DNA of 64,000 nt from Salvator merianae (GCA_003586115.2 QVOM02000023.1:3537284-3601283); one strand, 5' to 3'; shown: positions 32,101 to 47,100, numbered from the stretch's first letter. Made by a program: numbers and translations. Notes: generated by a model not told the origin, from the sequence alone.

Positions 32101-35100
32101 ACCATTTCCGGGTTCAAAATGGCGGTGGGCTGGGGCCGCGCAGGTGCAGTCTGCCGGTTCGCACCCCAGTTTCGGACCTTGGGATCCGGACCCTGATGGC
32201 CTTTTCAGACACAGGTTCAAACACAGACCTTCTGGGTTTGAACACAGACCATCTGGGTTCAAACACAGTTACTGAACTAGTGCACTCCCATCCGCACTGT
32301 GTCCAGCACTGGTTGGCTTGCAGAGTGTTCCAGCGCTGACACGCGCAAAGACCCCTCTCCGTACCGGAACCCAACCAGCCCAAACCATGCTAGTTAGACC
32401 ATTATACTGTCATAAGTGCGAACAGGCCCATTGTTGGCTGATGAAGGTTCAGTAGGCAGGTTTCATGTGAACGCTGGAGCAGTCGGGGAGTGCTTCTATG
32501 GGGTAAAACAGATTCAGGTAACCTCTGGTGGCAATAGAAAGCTCTGTTTGATCATCCCCACCTCAAGGAAAGGGAAAGAGACCCTGAACTTGAGTTCTTC
32601 CTACCAGTAAATGCATGAAGTTTTCTTGGCAACAATATAGTACCCAATTGATTTTCTTCTGCTTTCTGGGATATTTTTCAATCTCTGAGTCTAGCCTATA
32701 GTTCTGGCATTTCCTGGTGGTCTCCTATCCAAGGATAACCAGGTTAGACTACTTCCCTCCATACTTGCGACAAAAATTCAGATAATGGAGCAGGGGCCTC
32801 ATTTTTCAAGGTTTCCTTCAAACTAAAAAGACAAGGGAGGGTGTGGAGGGAAATGAATAGAGAGGAAGGAAAGAAGGGAGGAAAGGTGGAAGGAGGGAGA
32901 GAGGAAGAAGAAAATGAGAGAGGGAGGAAGGAAAGAAAGAAAGGAGGAAGGAAAGGAGGGAGGGAGGAAAGAAGGAAGACGAAAGGGAGAGAGAAAGGAA
33001 GGAAGGAAGGAAGGAAGGAAGGAAGGAAGGAAGGAAGGAAGGAAAGAAGGAAGGAAGGAAGAAAGAAAGTGCTCAGATAATGAATTCCTTGTCATGGGCA
33101 ATGTTTGGAGCCTGGTGGCCACTTTTAAATTATTATTTTATTGCTTTATATTGTCTGGTGTTTATTAATTTTAATTCTTTTTATCTTCTCCCTGGGACTC
33201 TTGAGCGAAGGGCAGATTAGAAATTATAATAAAATGGAAACATGCTAATTGCGCCCAAGTGGGCCCCATGAGGCTTTTCCTTCATAGTGCCAAAGTGCCA
33301 GTAACAAATCGAGACCAGAACTGGGATTGTGACACTGTGCACAAGGCACATGAAGTGTGCCCAAATAGTGCCCAGCGACGTGTGAGTGCTTCACACTGTC
33401 CTACTGGAAAAGAAGCTTCAGCCCAAAACGTGTGGGGCACAGGTGTACAGTTGTCCCCTCATATATGTTTTCTCTTGTTGAAACATGGGAACGTTGTACC
33501 CAATGGTTGGTCCTGATATGTGATCTAGATCTTCATTTGTGTCCACAGCGGTATGTTGCCAATCTGAAAAGCCTTTCCTTAAATATTCTGGTCCTCAGTG
33601 TAGCCTAAAGCAGCAAATCCTGGCAAGATTAACAGGGTTCCTTTAGAACATGCCAAAAGGACACCTGGCACACACTGACCATTCATCACTGTGCGCCAGA
33701 AGAGGGTCTAGACCACAGTGGCTACAAACCACCAGCACCCAGCCCACACTCAGAGGTGGAATCCACTGTCAGGAAAGTTCCGTTTGCTCTGCCAATATAC
33801 CGTGGACCAGATTCACTCCTGGTGCCAACGTGCAGAAGGATGTCAGCAAGAGGGCTGGATCATGTCCCTGGCACAACCTGGCAGTGTTTTCCCGGGCTCC
33901 AGAAATGGCCAGCTTCCGGCATAAAGACGGCAAAAATAGGGGGAGATTACGATGGGGTGAGCGCGAGACCCGGCATTTATTGAAAGAAATTGTCTGCTAG
34001 GAAAATACCCTTTCAAAATGGGAATAGAGAAGATGGATGGATGGATGGATGGATGGATGGATGGATGGGTGGGTGGTTAGACGGATGGACTGGATTTGTG
34101 GCAACCCAGCCTACTAGACTCACCCAGGGTGGAATACAAAACATTAGGAATGGTTCTCATTTATTTTATTGACTGGCTTGAAATATCCCTCCCAAGTCCT
34201 TCCTGAAAACAAGTGCCAGGGGAACATATATGGCGCATACCTAAAGTACATTTTTTGATAACATGTGCATGTATTTAAAAGAACCACATGTCGCTTGGGG
34301 TATAGCTATGGCATGAGAAGTGTGGTCTCTAGGAAAATAAGTTGGTTGGGGGCTGCCTGGAATCCCATCAAGGCATCACATAGCTTAGCTATCAGCAAAG
34401 ATCTGAATTAGAAATAGCGATAACAATGGGGAGAGAAATTCAGCAGGCCAAGAGACTATGTGGTGTAGTGGTCAGCATGCAGCTGGGTTCTGAGGACCTT
34501 TCTGCACATACCTGATCAGATCTGGATCACTGGCTTTGGATCTGGCAGGATTGGGTCAGGATCTGGTCAGGATCCCACCCCTGTGCTGGCCCCCAAAGCT
34601 TGTGTGAGCTTTGGAGCTGGTTCTGATGGCCAAGAACAAAGGTCTCAGAGCCCTTGGGGAACCCATTTCAGCACTGCAATGAGACACGCTACCAAAATGG
34701 GTCCCCCGTGGCCCTAGTACGCTGGTGCACTGGATAAATCAGCTCCACCAGTATTCCATACCAGAAGCGGACCAGGAGGCTATTTTGGGCCTCCTGATCC
34801 AGATTACAATCTGATGGAGCATTCCAGCAATGGTTAGTGGGACAGGATCTCTCTAGGCAGCACTAGCATGTGCGGACAAGTGAGGCCCCAACAACTATCC
34901 CGACTGAGGATAAGTGCGAAAAGGCCCTGAGTCACATATACTCCTCATGTCAGGAGAAGGACAATGCATTCCACAAGGGGCCTTCCTTCAACAGAACTTC
35001 CTAACCTTCAATTTTGGGATGGGCAAGTCTACAAATTTGCACACAGAACATCACTGGAAAAGAAAGCGCGACCCAGTCCTTCTGCACTCATAAGATCCAG

Positions 35101-38100
35101 TCCAATTATGTGTAGCATTCCCAATATAATCCCAGGAGAATTTGGGATTCTTTGGAGACACTCTGAGCATGATCGCTACACCTTTTGCAACAGGCTTCTG
35201 CAAGCTAGTCTGAAAGGGCCTCCAGACTCTACGGGACAAAGGTTCAAATCCCCACTTGGCCATGGAAGTTAACCAAACGGTCTTGGCCCAACCAAGGCCT
35301 CTCTGCTTTTAGCCCACCTCACATGGCTGCTGTGAGGATTAAAAAAATAGAAGAGGAGAGAAAACGGCGAATGCTTCACTAAGGCTGTGTTCAGACATGA
35401 CAAAAGGGGCGCCTCAGAGGCGCCTCATAGAGACACTGTGTGGCCCTCATGTTCCCAAGCTGTCTCTAATCCACCTTTTCTAGCATAGAATATTCACGAG
35501 AAAAGGGAGGGGCAGACTGGCGTGTGAACAACCCCACCTCGAAGCCGTCCCCAAGCCGCCTCCGAGATGCCTTTTCTTGTTGAGTCTGATCACAGCCTAA
35601 GCAGAAGAAGCGGGGTTTTAAAACACCTAACCGTCCTGCAGCCAAGCCCACCCCGTTGCTCGCTTCCCTGTTAGGCGATGCGTACGCACACAGCGAGGCA
35701 ATCGGAGGTTTGTTTTCTCAGGCGGTTCATGTTATGCAAAGCCCCCATGAAAACTGCAGATGCCAGGAGCATGTTAATGAAGAGGAATTCCTCTCCGCTC
35801 TCTCGCTCTCTCTCTCAGGCCTCTGCTTGGCTCGGCAGCATTCCAGGGAAGGAGAAACGGCGGGCGGGACGGGGTCTTTGGAGAGGAGGGACAGAGACCG
35901 GGAGGGAGGGACCGTCCTGTGCCCAGTTCAGACTTCCACTCCGCAAGTTCAGTCAGTGCAGGCAGCAGCGGAGGAAACTGGGAGTGTCGAGGCAGCACCC
36001 TTGGAAAGCGAGCAGGGGGACACCTTTCGCTCTTCAGGGCAGGAGCCATGATGACAGAATTGGGCAGGCGCTACCACACCCTGGACCACACCAGGTAAGG
36101 ACGGGACCAGGGCCACTTTGCCAACCGTCCCGGGACGGAGCTTGTGCGACTTCGGCAGGGCAACATATGGAACCGCTTTGCACTAGCGAGGACCTTTAAT
36201 CCATCCGACTTTAGCACTGTCTGCTCTGCGGGAGAGACCAGCTCAGGAAGAGAAAGCAGGCGATGCCCAAGCAGACCTAAAATCTTGGCGCTTGAGCGCA
36301 CTGTCCCCTGGTTGTTCACCCCTCTTTCAGTTCAGGGCTGGGCTCGCGTACGCCGAATCCGCTAGGATGAATTTTCGTGTGGGTTTGAATGAAATCACAG
36401 CCTTCTCTGGTCGCCTCGACCATTGTCCCTGTGTATTCCGGCCCCTGGGGACCACTTCTTGGCAGGATCTGCTCGGTGCCTTATGGGGCCATAACTCAGC
36501 CGTGGGAGTGGAGGGTCTTCTCAGCCTTCGCAGCTCACAGGGCGCAGATCCACGAGGATCCGTGCGCAGCCAGATGCCATCTCGTTCTCTAGTAAGTGCC
36601 CCTCAAGCACTTCCTTCTGCTTTTACGGCGGCCCTTTCGCCACCGTGCCGCCACTGCTTAATCTTACTTTGGAATCTGGGACTTCCTGTGAGGAGAGAAG
36701 AGCGTTGCCACTCCACAGCTCTTCATCTGCACACATAGAAAGAAGTGGCTTGAAAGTGGCATAGAATCGTAATATGTAGACGCTGGTGTTTCCAATCCCA
36801 TCCCACCTCTAATCCACGTTAAAGGCCCTTAGAAGAGCATTTTCTTAACTTTACTGTGGATTAGAGGCACTAGTGGGAGTGGCTGTAGCTCAGTGGTAGA
36901 GGAAACTGCCTGGAAAGCAGAGGGTTGTTGGTTCGATCCCCAGTCTCTGCCCAGAAGTAGGTAATGGTAAACCACTCCTGTATTTCTGCGAAGAAAACTG
37001 CATAGAGGGGCTCATGGAGTCTGGGAGCAGCTGTAACGCCATAGTAGAACAAACAACCTGGAAAGCAGAGGGTTGCCGGTTCGATCCCCAGCCTCTCCCT
37101 GGAAGTGGGCAATGGCAAACCACTCCTGTATCTCTGCCAAGAAAACTGCAGAGATGCCCCATGGAGTCAACTTGGTGGTACCCAATGACACCAACAAGAG
37201 GCACTAGGGTGCAGATGCTACCACTACTAAGACACTGTCAAACCACTTTTTTATCTTACTTTGTGTGGATGCTGCTCTAGTTTGGTAGTAAAACATCTGC
37301 TAGTTCAGAAATCTCCCAACAATGTACCACAGGGACCATAAGCAATAGATATTCAGCACTATCACAACCTTTGAAGCTCGACCCAGGGGTCCCCCGACGA
37401 AGAATGAGGAGTCTGGTGCCTTCTTGTTGCATGAATATTCCACAGGCAGCAGCTTACATACATAGATGCATCTGTAGTGCTGTGATGCAGGTGGCCGACT
37501 TTGCTACCTGGATAGAAAGAGGTAACAGAGGAGCGAAAGAAGGACTCGGTCAGGAAGCCAGCTGGAACCCCAGAAGTATTCCTGCTTTAGGGTGTGTCCA
37601 GTGGTGCCGTTGCCCGCCGAGACTGGTGGAGCAAGCAACAAGATGATTGCAAAGAGGAGATACCTGAGGTCAGAATAGGTGGAGCTTAAAGGAAGGCAAA
37701 ACGCCATCAGGTGGGAATTCTGGACAAGCCCAGATGAGAACTGAATTTAGATGTTCTGCATGAACAAGCCAGCCCCGAATTGCAACGTGGGGAGGAGAAA
37801 GGGACCTAAACTCTGAAGTGTTGGGTGGGAAGGGGCTCTACTTTGCTGTGGTGTGCCCACACACTCCTGGCTTGAAAACGGAGTGGAAACTTGGCAGAGC
37901 ATCACGATGCGATTGTGCAGATGAAGGCACTGAAGGGTGTTCCTCCTTTCCCAGTAGGAAAGGGAGAAATAAAGGCTCCTGGGCCCTTTCTGTGCTGGGC
38001 CTTATTCTGGATTATATCCCGGAATGGGGACCTGCTGTCTGCATGCTGGCACAGATTATGGCAGGTCTGGGACTTTTTCAGTGGTGGCCCCAGGCGGGGG

Positions 38101-41100
38101 CTGTGATAGTCTGTCTCAGCACGCGGACAGCAGGTCCCTATTCTGGGATATAATCTGGAATAAAGCACAGTGCTTTATTCTGTCTATGCAAGGACAGTAC
38201 TTCACTTTGGAATGAATGTCTAAAGAGGTTCTTCCGAAAGCCATAAAGTACTTAATGCTGTTGAACCTTATTTCTGGCTTCACCCACGGTGTGAACGGCA
38301 TACAGCGCAAGCCTTCACTGATCTCTCCCTGCAAAGAGAATGTTTGTGCAGCTCGGGATCTGCACAACGGATGCAGTCCGGATGAAGTTGCCCAGGGCTC
38401 GAGAGACGGGGCCTTAGTTAATTTTATCTGCCCGTTTGAATAAGACTCGTTCCGGGCTAGTAATATGTCGCTGGAAGTCTGCCAACCTTTCTCAGCGGAG
38501 AGGGTTTATACATTAGAAGCTGCAAGTCATCAAATTGTTGAGCTATTAAGTGATGAGGCATAAAGCAACAAGTATTGTGTGAGTCAACTGGCCTTGGGCA
38601 TGCACCAATTTTAGCTTCAGGGCAGTCGGTGATGTATATAATTAAGCAGCGTTCCCACAACCGCCAGCTTAAAATGAGGTCCTGTAACTGATTTTCCTGA
38701 AGTCCTACTGTATCACTTTTATAGGGCGGGGCACCATCTGCTAAGGGAATGGGAGACTTGTAGTTCTCTCCGTTTTGTGGGAATAAAATTCTCATCTCCC
38801 CGAACTTCCGCCTGGGCTAAACTGGGGCTGGTGGCAAGTGAGATCTAAGATCTTGAAGGCCACAGGGTTCCCCATTTTTGCATTAGCCTTGCTGACAGCA
38901 TTTCTGTATCATATTTAAAGCGTATTTAACAATATAATCCAACCAACCTCCTTCACTCCCACACTAGCAGGACTACATTCAGAGGAACTATGAATCAAAG
39001 GCAGGGGTGAAGTGGTACGTTTTAACCAGGCACCAAAAACCATATGAAGTTGGGGCCTGGCATAAATGCACTGGGGAGGGGGGTTATTTCAAAGCTAAGG
39101 GGCCACCACAGAAAAGTCCTCTCACATGCCACAGGTCAGAGGTTCCTCATCTTTGCATTAGCCTTGCTTACAGTGTTTTGAGATCAACACTGGAGTAGAC
39201 CAGAGCTGCCAACATCTGGAGGCGGCCCATGATTGCAGCTGTTTATCCGCCGCAGCCCCAGGGCGCCCTGTTAAGTGTGTGTGAACGCAGCCTTGGATTC
39301 ATCTTGCTTTCTTCGCCACTGGCCAATTCCACTCTAAACACCATGGCCCCTAGGAGAATGGACTTAAGTTCTAGGCTCCACATTGCAGTGAGGTGCCACA
39401 TATACTTTGTCTTTCTGGGTCAGCCCCCACCCCCATACGAAGGCCTGCCGAAGGTAAGCTGTGTTTGCAGCAGGGAGGAAGGCTTTTATCCCACTGCAAA
39501 TTTCAGGCACGAAGGACGCAATTCCAGTTTTGAGTTTGGTGGGGGGGACAAAGATCTAAAAAGCCATTCCATCAAGGCCTTAACCCTGAGAAGCTCCGTT
39601 CCCACAGCAGCAATGAATAGTGAATAACCGAGTATATACAATCTGCCGCTCAGGCTTGGAAGTTGTGATGCATTTCACATCCAGAATGTTCTCGAGCCAG
39701 GATGTGTCCATTTCCCTTCGCTATTCCGGTGCGTCTTCTGCTCCCTTTTCCAGCCTACCGTTAGGATTTTTTATTTGTGCAATTCCCTTAAGAGCTTGTG
39801 GTGTCACCTTAAGAAGAGTTTTATATTTCTTTCCAGAGAACGGTAAAATACGATAAAGAAATGGATTGATGTTTGGGGGAAGAACTGGCTGGCCCCCTTG
39901 TCTTCTGAAGACTGTTTGTTTTTTGGGTTTTTTTCCACCAACGGCTGTGCGGCTAAACTGCTGGCAAAAATGCCGCTCAGAAAAAAATAAAAAGCCCTGT
40001 ACGCGTGACTCAGAGAAATCAAAAGACAAGTTAGGATGACTGAGAGGTAGGAAAAGAGCCGTTTGAAAGAGCCAAGAGAGAAACATAAATACAGTTCACA
40101 TGAACGCACAACGGGCCATATTTCAAAGTTTATCCCTGCTTGCCCAAATACTCTTTAACAGAAAAGAAATCCATAAGTTGTTCTGAACACTGTGGGGGAG
40201 GCAGTTAAAAAAGGGAGAACTCCAAAGCATTACAGGTTTAGGGAAATAGAAACCTGATTTGAGAATGAGGTCTAAAAAGAATCATATCTGAAAAGTGAAT
40301 ATTTTATCTTGTGCTACTGTCGAGAAGTCCCACTAGGCAATATGGTTTTTGTCCCCTCTCCATCCAAACATCTCCATCCACACAGCCATCCACACAATCC
40401 AGTGAGTTAGGTCAGGCTGAAATAAAATGATATAAGAAAACTCAGGCTAGGTGTTGGGGGAAATTTCATGATCTTAAGAGCTGGTAAGCAATGGAACAGA
40501 ATGAGGGCCCAGCCAACTTCAGCCCAACTTCAGAGGGAGGCCCTTTCTGTACCTACCCTGACTGTTCTGGGACGGGACGGGACACCCTGTCTAGAACAAG
40601 CAACATGTCAAATGCTGGGATAGGTTGCTCTTGGAATAGAACAGAGCTGTATTCGAAGGGCCCATTCCATCCCAGGTCCGTCCGCTGCCTCCAAAGAGCC
40701 TTCGGGGACAGACGTTTCTTTGCAGTTTCTGGTCTGGCTGTTTTTAGGGTGGGCTCACTTCTGATGGGACTTCCTAGAGCATTGCCAGAATGAGTCCCCT
40801 GTGGTCTACTGGGACATGGGGGCAGGCCATCTGCACACCTCTGTGTGATCCAGTATACCAGCCCTGGGCTGGCTGTGGACCTCTTTGTTGAGGTCTACAG
40901 TTATACCAGGCTAGGGGCCCATTTTGGGTGCCTTAGCCTGGGCCATGCTTTGCCAGTGTGGATGAGGCATGATTGGAGGGGAGGAGCCTGACCTAGCATG
41001 CAGACTCCTTGCCCTTATTCCAGAATTTATTCTGGAATAAAGTCCAGTGTGGAAAGAGCCTGAGAGAACACATCAGCAAAGTCATGTTCCACATTATCCA

Positions 41101-44100
41101 GGGTGGACTTTCTGAATCATAGAATCCTAGAGTTGGAAGGGACCTCCAGGGTCATGGAGTCCAACCCCCTGCTCCATGCAGGATCCACTAAACCATCCCA
41201 GACAGATGTCTGTCCAGCCTCTCCTTGAAGACCTCCAGCGAAGGAGAGCTCACCATCCCCTGGGCAGCCTGTTCCAGTGACTGATCGCCCCTACTGTCAG
41301 AAAGTGTTTTCTAATATCTAGCCTGTGTCTACTCCCTTGAAGCTTCATCCTGTTGTTTCTAGTCCTTCCTTCTTGTGGAAGTCAGATGATGCCAAAAGAA
41401 AACAGCTTGCCACTGTGCATCTTCACAGGCTGGGATGCAGCCTGGAGAAATGGTGACTCGAGTGAAGTGTGCGCAAGATACCTCCGGGGCTGGAGGCACA
41501 GCGAACGAACACAGTGCCCCTCATGGCTCCTAAGTGACCCCAGAGGGCAGCTTTTTTCTGGTCCAGCACTAAAGTGGTCTAGCTGGACACCAGGCCAGTC
41601 AGTGGGTCTTCCGTCCTCTGGCTTTTCATGCAAGAGGAGGGGAGGCAACTTAGGTCCTTTCTGCACTTACCGGTCTGTGGGCTAAATCAGTGGGTCTGGA
41701 TAAGCCAGGCTTGCTGGTTCAGACCACAGAAAGCCCAGGCCCGGCCCCGGTCTCGGCCCCAGCCCCAGCCCCTGCCACGTAAACTTCAAGGCCGGGCTCC
41801 AAGCACTCTGAGGGCCGAAATGTGTCTTCTGCTAGTCTGGAAAACAGGAGGCATGCCTTCTGCCTACGTCCCATGTTCTGGACCAGGGGCTGCCGGTCCA
41901 TCAGTAGACTTGTTTAAAGGGATCTGTTGGTAATCCTGATCAGGGCCTCCTTCCAAAGCATACCGGGGCGGTCGGGATCTCACAGATCTGCATTCATGTG
42001 TGGATTGGTGAGGCCCAGGAGCTGACTACGGAGGCTCCTGATTGGGATCAACGGCAGTGCAGAAAGAGCCTTAAGGTCCTTCACCCACCCTGAGAGTCCT
42101 TCACCCACCCCTGCAACTAATGGGCTCCCAAGGCTGGGCTCATGTAAACCCACAGCCCCAGGGGCATCAATAGAGCCTAACCAGGGTGTCCTGTCCAGCC
42201 ATGTCCTGTACCAGTGGGAGCATCCAAGTCCTTGTCGCCGGCCAACGCTCGCAGGCAGGCAAGCAGGCTGCGAACTCTCATTCCAAATGGAGCGTTGGAA
42301 TTTCTCCCAGGCACTTTGACCGGCTACCAAAAAAAAAAAAAAAAAAAAAAGAAGGTGGCGGGGAGAGGCCGAGTCTCATTCAAGAACCCCACAGGCCATT
42401 CATTTGCATGGTTCTCCGCCGCCTTTCCCCACAAGCTGGCCTTGTCTTAGGATGAAGTCACAGCCAAAGACATCTGCTTGCAGTTAAGCGGCGGAGAGGC
42501 TATTTATAGGATTTTCATTCTTCCCTGGAGTGGAAGTCCGAAGGGAGCAGGAGTTTGGGGGTGTGTGTGTGTTGTCATTAGCATCAGCATGTAACTCGTG
42601 CCGTTTGCAGGCCGAGAGGTCCTTTATGGGGAGCTCCTCGGGACCATCTTAAATTCCTCGCCGCAGTTGTTCTCATCTGCCCCGTTTCCTGGCCCCTCCT
42701 CTCCGCTTGGAATTTTTCTCACAGTTCCTTCCAAGCTCCTTCCAAATCCTCTCCTCTGGCCGTGTGAAAGAAACTTTTGCAGCCAGCAGCTGGCGGGCTC
42801 TGAAAGAGAGCGCTCCGAGCGGCGCTGCAGAAGGGCCGTGGCCGGTGCCTTGGGCACTGTCGCCCTTGCAAAACACGTGGCAATCACAGCCACCTCTAAT
42901 ATACTCTTGGGAGGTTTTTACCCAAGACGCTGGGTTCCCAGGAACCCCAGCTGGTTGGCGCAGAGTCCGCATCATTCTCCCAACACGCAGGACGTTTCGG
43001 CGTTTTAAGCCCTCGCGAAGCAAGTCTGCTAAACGCCGGCTTTCCTTGCGTGCATTTCTGATCCTGCAACGAGGCGCAGGCTCTGTTGATTAGCCGGGCA
43101 GACCCGGCTGGGACAAATGACCTTGACTCTGTGGTTTCCCAAGCATCCGCAGGCTTGAAGATGCTCTGGTCCTCTCCAGCCCCTGCGCCATTTTCAAAGC
43201 TTGTGCCAGCTTTGGGGCTGGGGCGGGGGGCCACCAAAAGCTCTGGAGTCCCAGGAAATCCATTGCAACAGGGACCGCTGACGTGTCTTATGGACCGTCT
43301 CCCAACATGCTGGTAGACCTCTTGAAAGAGATCTACTGGTAAAGCGAACCAGGGAGCCATTTCCGGCTCCGTAGCCTGGTTTACGTTCTGTCCTGTGTGG
43401 ACAGAGCGTACGAGGAGGGGGCAGATTCTTCCCTTAGACCACAACAACATGTGAAAGGGAGGCTTCTCATACCCTTGCAGGTCCGGTCTACCAGCAGCTG
43501 CAGAATCACCATTCCTCTGTTTTCTCACAACGGCCCTGCGAGAGCCAGGGAGCAGCCCAAGGTCTATGAGTGAGATTTTGTGGCTGCTGATAAGAGAGCT
43601 GAGGGTTTAAAACACTGAAATATCCTGTGTATTGTGAGAATGACGGGAACTCTGCTGCAACCACCCAGCCAGGGTTCCTTGGAACTGAGTGCCTTGGATC
43701 AAACCTCTAGCCCTGATTCCGCTGGCTGGGTTTTGCTTTCCTGCAAAGCCGCTAATTCAAGGTGAAGCCAGAACAGCAACTATGTGATCCACCTTCCCCT
43801 TGCCGCAGTGGGTGGAGGTCTTGTCTGGTGCCTGACCCCAAGATCCTGCGAGTTATTTTCAGCTTTCTTCGTCAGCCACCCTTTTCCGTCCCGCAAGATG
43901 TGCCTTCGTGTTCCTGCTATTCGGGAACATTTCAGGGAAACAGATGGGAGGAAAGCTAAGCAGAACAGGAAGATGCAGGGGAAATGTGAGTGTAACAGTC
44001 CAACTGTTCTAAACTTCCTCCCTATTCCCGGGAGAAACCGGGAAACCACAGAAAAGCCCAGGACAAAACAGAAGAGACAACACTGAAGTGAAAGAAAATG

Positions 44101-47100
44101 GCGCGGGAATTTGGCCAAGGTACGCCTGCTGAAAGTGGATGCTTCAATGAAATCCTTTTCAGCAAGCACCCCCCACACAGATATACTCTCCCACCCCTAT
44201 GAAAATCAGCTTTTGTTCTTCACTTCCAACATTCCAGCTGCCCGCTAATGGTTAAAAAATAAAGGAACATACATTTTATTTGTTCTCCGATGTCACTCTT
44301 GACATGAGGAACCTCACTGGTCAATGCTCAAGCTCCTGAAAAGATAAATGCAGCAGTATTTGGGCTTTTCTGCACTTACAGTTCGGTGGACCACTCAAGT
44401 GAGAGAAGATCAGCGAGGGCAGTCCACCAGAGAAATGGGTCCATGTATCCCAGATCAAGGCTGTCCGCATTTGGACGGCTGTTCTGGGACAGCCACGGCT
44501 ACAAACTCCAAATCCCACCCGAGTTTCAGAACCTCCAACACTTCCAACAGCCAGGAATGAAAGCTCCTGGCCTTGGAGCCGCTGGGTCCCTTGCTAAAAA
44601 GCCATAGTCTTTCAATTCCTGGCCCTCTAAAGGCCATTTGCAAGGAGTCGAGAGCAGGTGAAGGTTTTGCCTTTGTCTTCTGCTTGAGATGCCCAGAAGC
44701 AATTGTGGGCCACTGTGTGAGACAGGATGCTGGACTAGATGGCTTGTAGCCTGATCCAGCAGGGCTTCTCTTCATTCATGGAGGACAGGTGTATCAGTGG
44801 CTACTAGAACGTATACCTAAATACTGCCTCCAGGTTGGAGAGACAGGCAGGATGCTTCCAAAGACCAATTGCAGGGAGTTAAGAGCAGGTGAAGGTTTTG
44901 CTTTCATCTTCTGCTTGAGAATGCCCAGAAGCAACTGGTGGGTCACTGGGTGAGATGGGATGCTGGACTAGAAGGGCTGAGGTCCAATCTAGCAGGGTTC
45001 CTCTTATGTTCTTAGGATGCCTCCAAAGGCCATTTGCAGGGGGTCAGGAGCAGCTGAAGATTTTGCATTTGACTTCTGCTTGAGATGCCTAGACGAAAAT
45101 AGTGTGAGACAGGATGCTGGAGTAGATAGGCTGTGGCCTGATCCAGCAGGGCTCCTCTTATGATCTCATATCCTTCATTTCACCGCTGCCACTACCTAGT
45201 CTAATGAGATGCTATTCCTGTGGAAAATATAAGGAATGAATTATGGGAGATGCTTTGATTCAGATTCTGACACATTGCCAGGAGTTAGACTAGATAGTCT
45301 CAATGGCCCCTTTTAAAAGAGGCTTTAACCAGTGGAGGCCCAGATGGTAAGGGAGGGTCCTAGCAGATGCCCAACCAGAACAACCGTTGACCCATGAGGA
45401 TGACCTTCACGGAGAAAATAATCTGAAGGATGGAGAGATCCGGGAAGATTTTACTGTTACCCTATCTTGCCCGGAGCCTTTTCAAACCCTCATGTTTTCT
45501 CCTTTGAGCTTTAATTCTTCTCTAATCCTCTTAGTCATGCTAAGTCCAGTTCTGGAAAAAAAAAAAAAAATCAGCCCCTTGGGCAGAGGCAGGTAGCTCT
45601 GGGAATGCCCGTAAGCAGCCAGCGTTATGTTTTTTTCCACACTCGAGCAATGGCTTAGCAGAGCTTTGCCATTTCCAAAGAACTTGAAGGGCACATCCTG
45701 GCTGACTGAATGGGGCTCTTTTGACCAGTCCTGACCCCAAATATTCTGCTGCCTGGCACAAAGGACAAGATGGCATCTCTCTGCCCTGTTTTGCATAGAG
45801 AAGCTGATTAAACTGGCAGTTCAGTCTTAGTTTGACATTGGTAATGAGACAGTATTCCCCTCAGGGCAGCCGGCTTGCATAGGCTGAGGACCTTGGTGGG
45901 CTTCTGTTCACACAGCTACTTCTGCCTGGCATCTGCTTCTGAACACGGCTGCTAGAGGGCAGCCCAGCGCAATGGGCGGAAATATGGATTTACAAAAGAA
46001 ATGGGGAGGTTTGGGTGCCTGCTAGCTGCTGCCCATTCCCTCATTTTATGATATGGATTTTGCCCGGCCAACGGTTCTGGCCCACTTGAATTTGACCATC
46101 TCTCCAAACATCATGATCACTTCTAAAAAAAGGGTCACCAGAATGTCGCTATCGCATGTTCGTTTTAGGATGCTGCAGCCTAGATAAGGGTTTCAGCCTT
46201 GAGATTTATGATCATAAGCTTCAAGGTGGCATTAGAGGTACGCGGTCCAGATAGGCCTGGTGAGTCTCCAGAAGGAAGCTGTTCCAAAGTCTGGGGGCCA
46301 CCACAGAAAAGCCCTTCTTGAATGCCCCTACCCCGTGTACCTCTGAAAGAGGAAGAAGTACAAGAAGGGCCTCGCCTTGGGATCTCAATACTCAAGCAGG
46401 ACTGTTTGGGTCTTTTAGTTCTTTTGCCTTCCACTTTAACAACCCTATGAGTACCAAGCCACCACCAATGGAATAGTTATCAAGCCACTACCCAACTAGA
46501 ATTAAACAGATGGATTCATCCTAAATCATTTACATGGGCACTAATCACAGGTAAATTCCATCCGACTTTTGTGGATTTCTCAGAACATGAACATTTTGGA
46601 TTTAAAGTACATATTTTATGTGCGTATTTAAGCATACTTCCCTAACAGCTGTGATTTATTTGTGCTTTAAGTATAATTTCCCTACAAAGAAGAAGAAGAA
46701 GAAGAACTTGGTTTTTATACCCCGCTTTTCTCGGCCAAAGCTGACTCAAAGTGACTTACAAGGTTATTTTTCGCCCGAAGGCTTACATCTGTCTATCTTC
46801 CACATCACACAATGTGATGCTCCCTATTCATCTACTTGCAATTACTTGCTTTAGAACAGCTAGGTTGGCTGGAGCTAGAGGCCAGTAGAGGGCGCTCTTC
46901 CCTTCTACACGGCAGACAAGGGCCTCGAACTCTGATCCTCCTGTTGAAAGATCAGTGCCTTAGCCTTCTGCGCCACCGTGATGAGTTCTTATTGTGTCTT
47001 CCCCTATAAAACACACATGGTTTAATCTATACTTATATTTTAACTGAAAAAGCATTCGCAAAATTGGATAGCTGCGTTCCAATCTGTGCATAATTCTGGG

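Noticed and set aside
32823..33122. FLPSF-repeat protein on the minus strand
   Set aside because: Translation of the GGAA simple repeat.
36880..37100. tRNA gene at the A-box/B-box matches
   Set aside because: The tRNA-like unit is part of a SINE with target-site duplication, and no complete cloverleaf was seen.
42896..43528. 210-codon minus-strand open frame
   Set aside because: No domain, no splice context, GC-rich sequence that lengthens frames by chance, and overlap with a diverged transposon-like segment.
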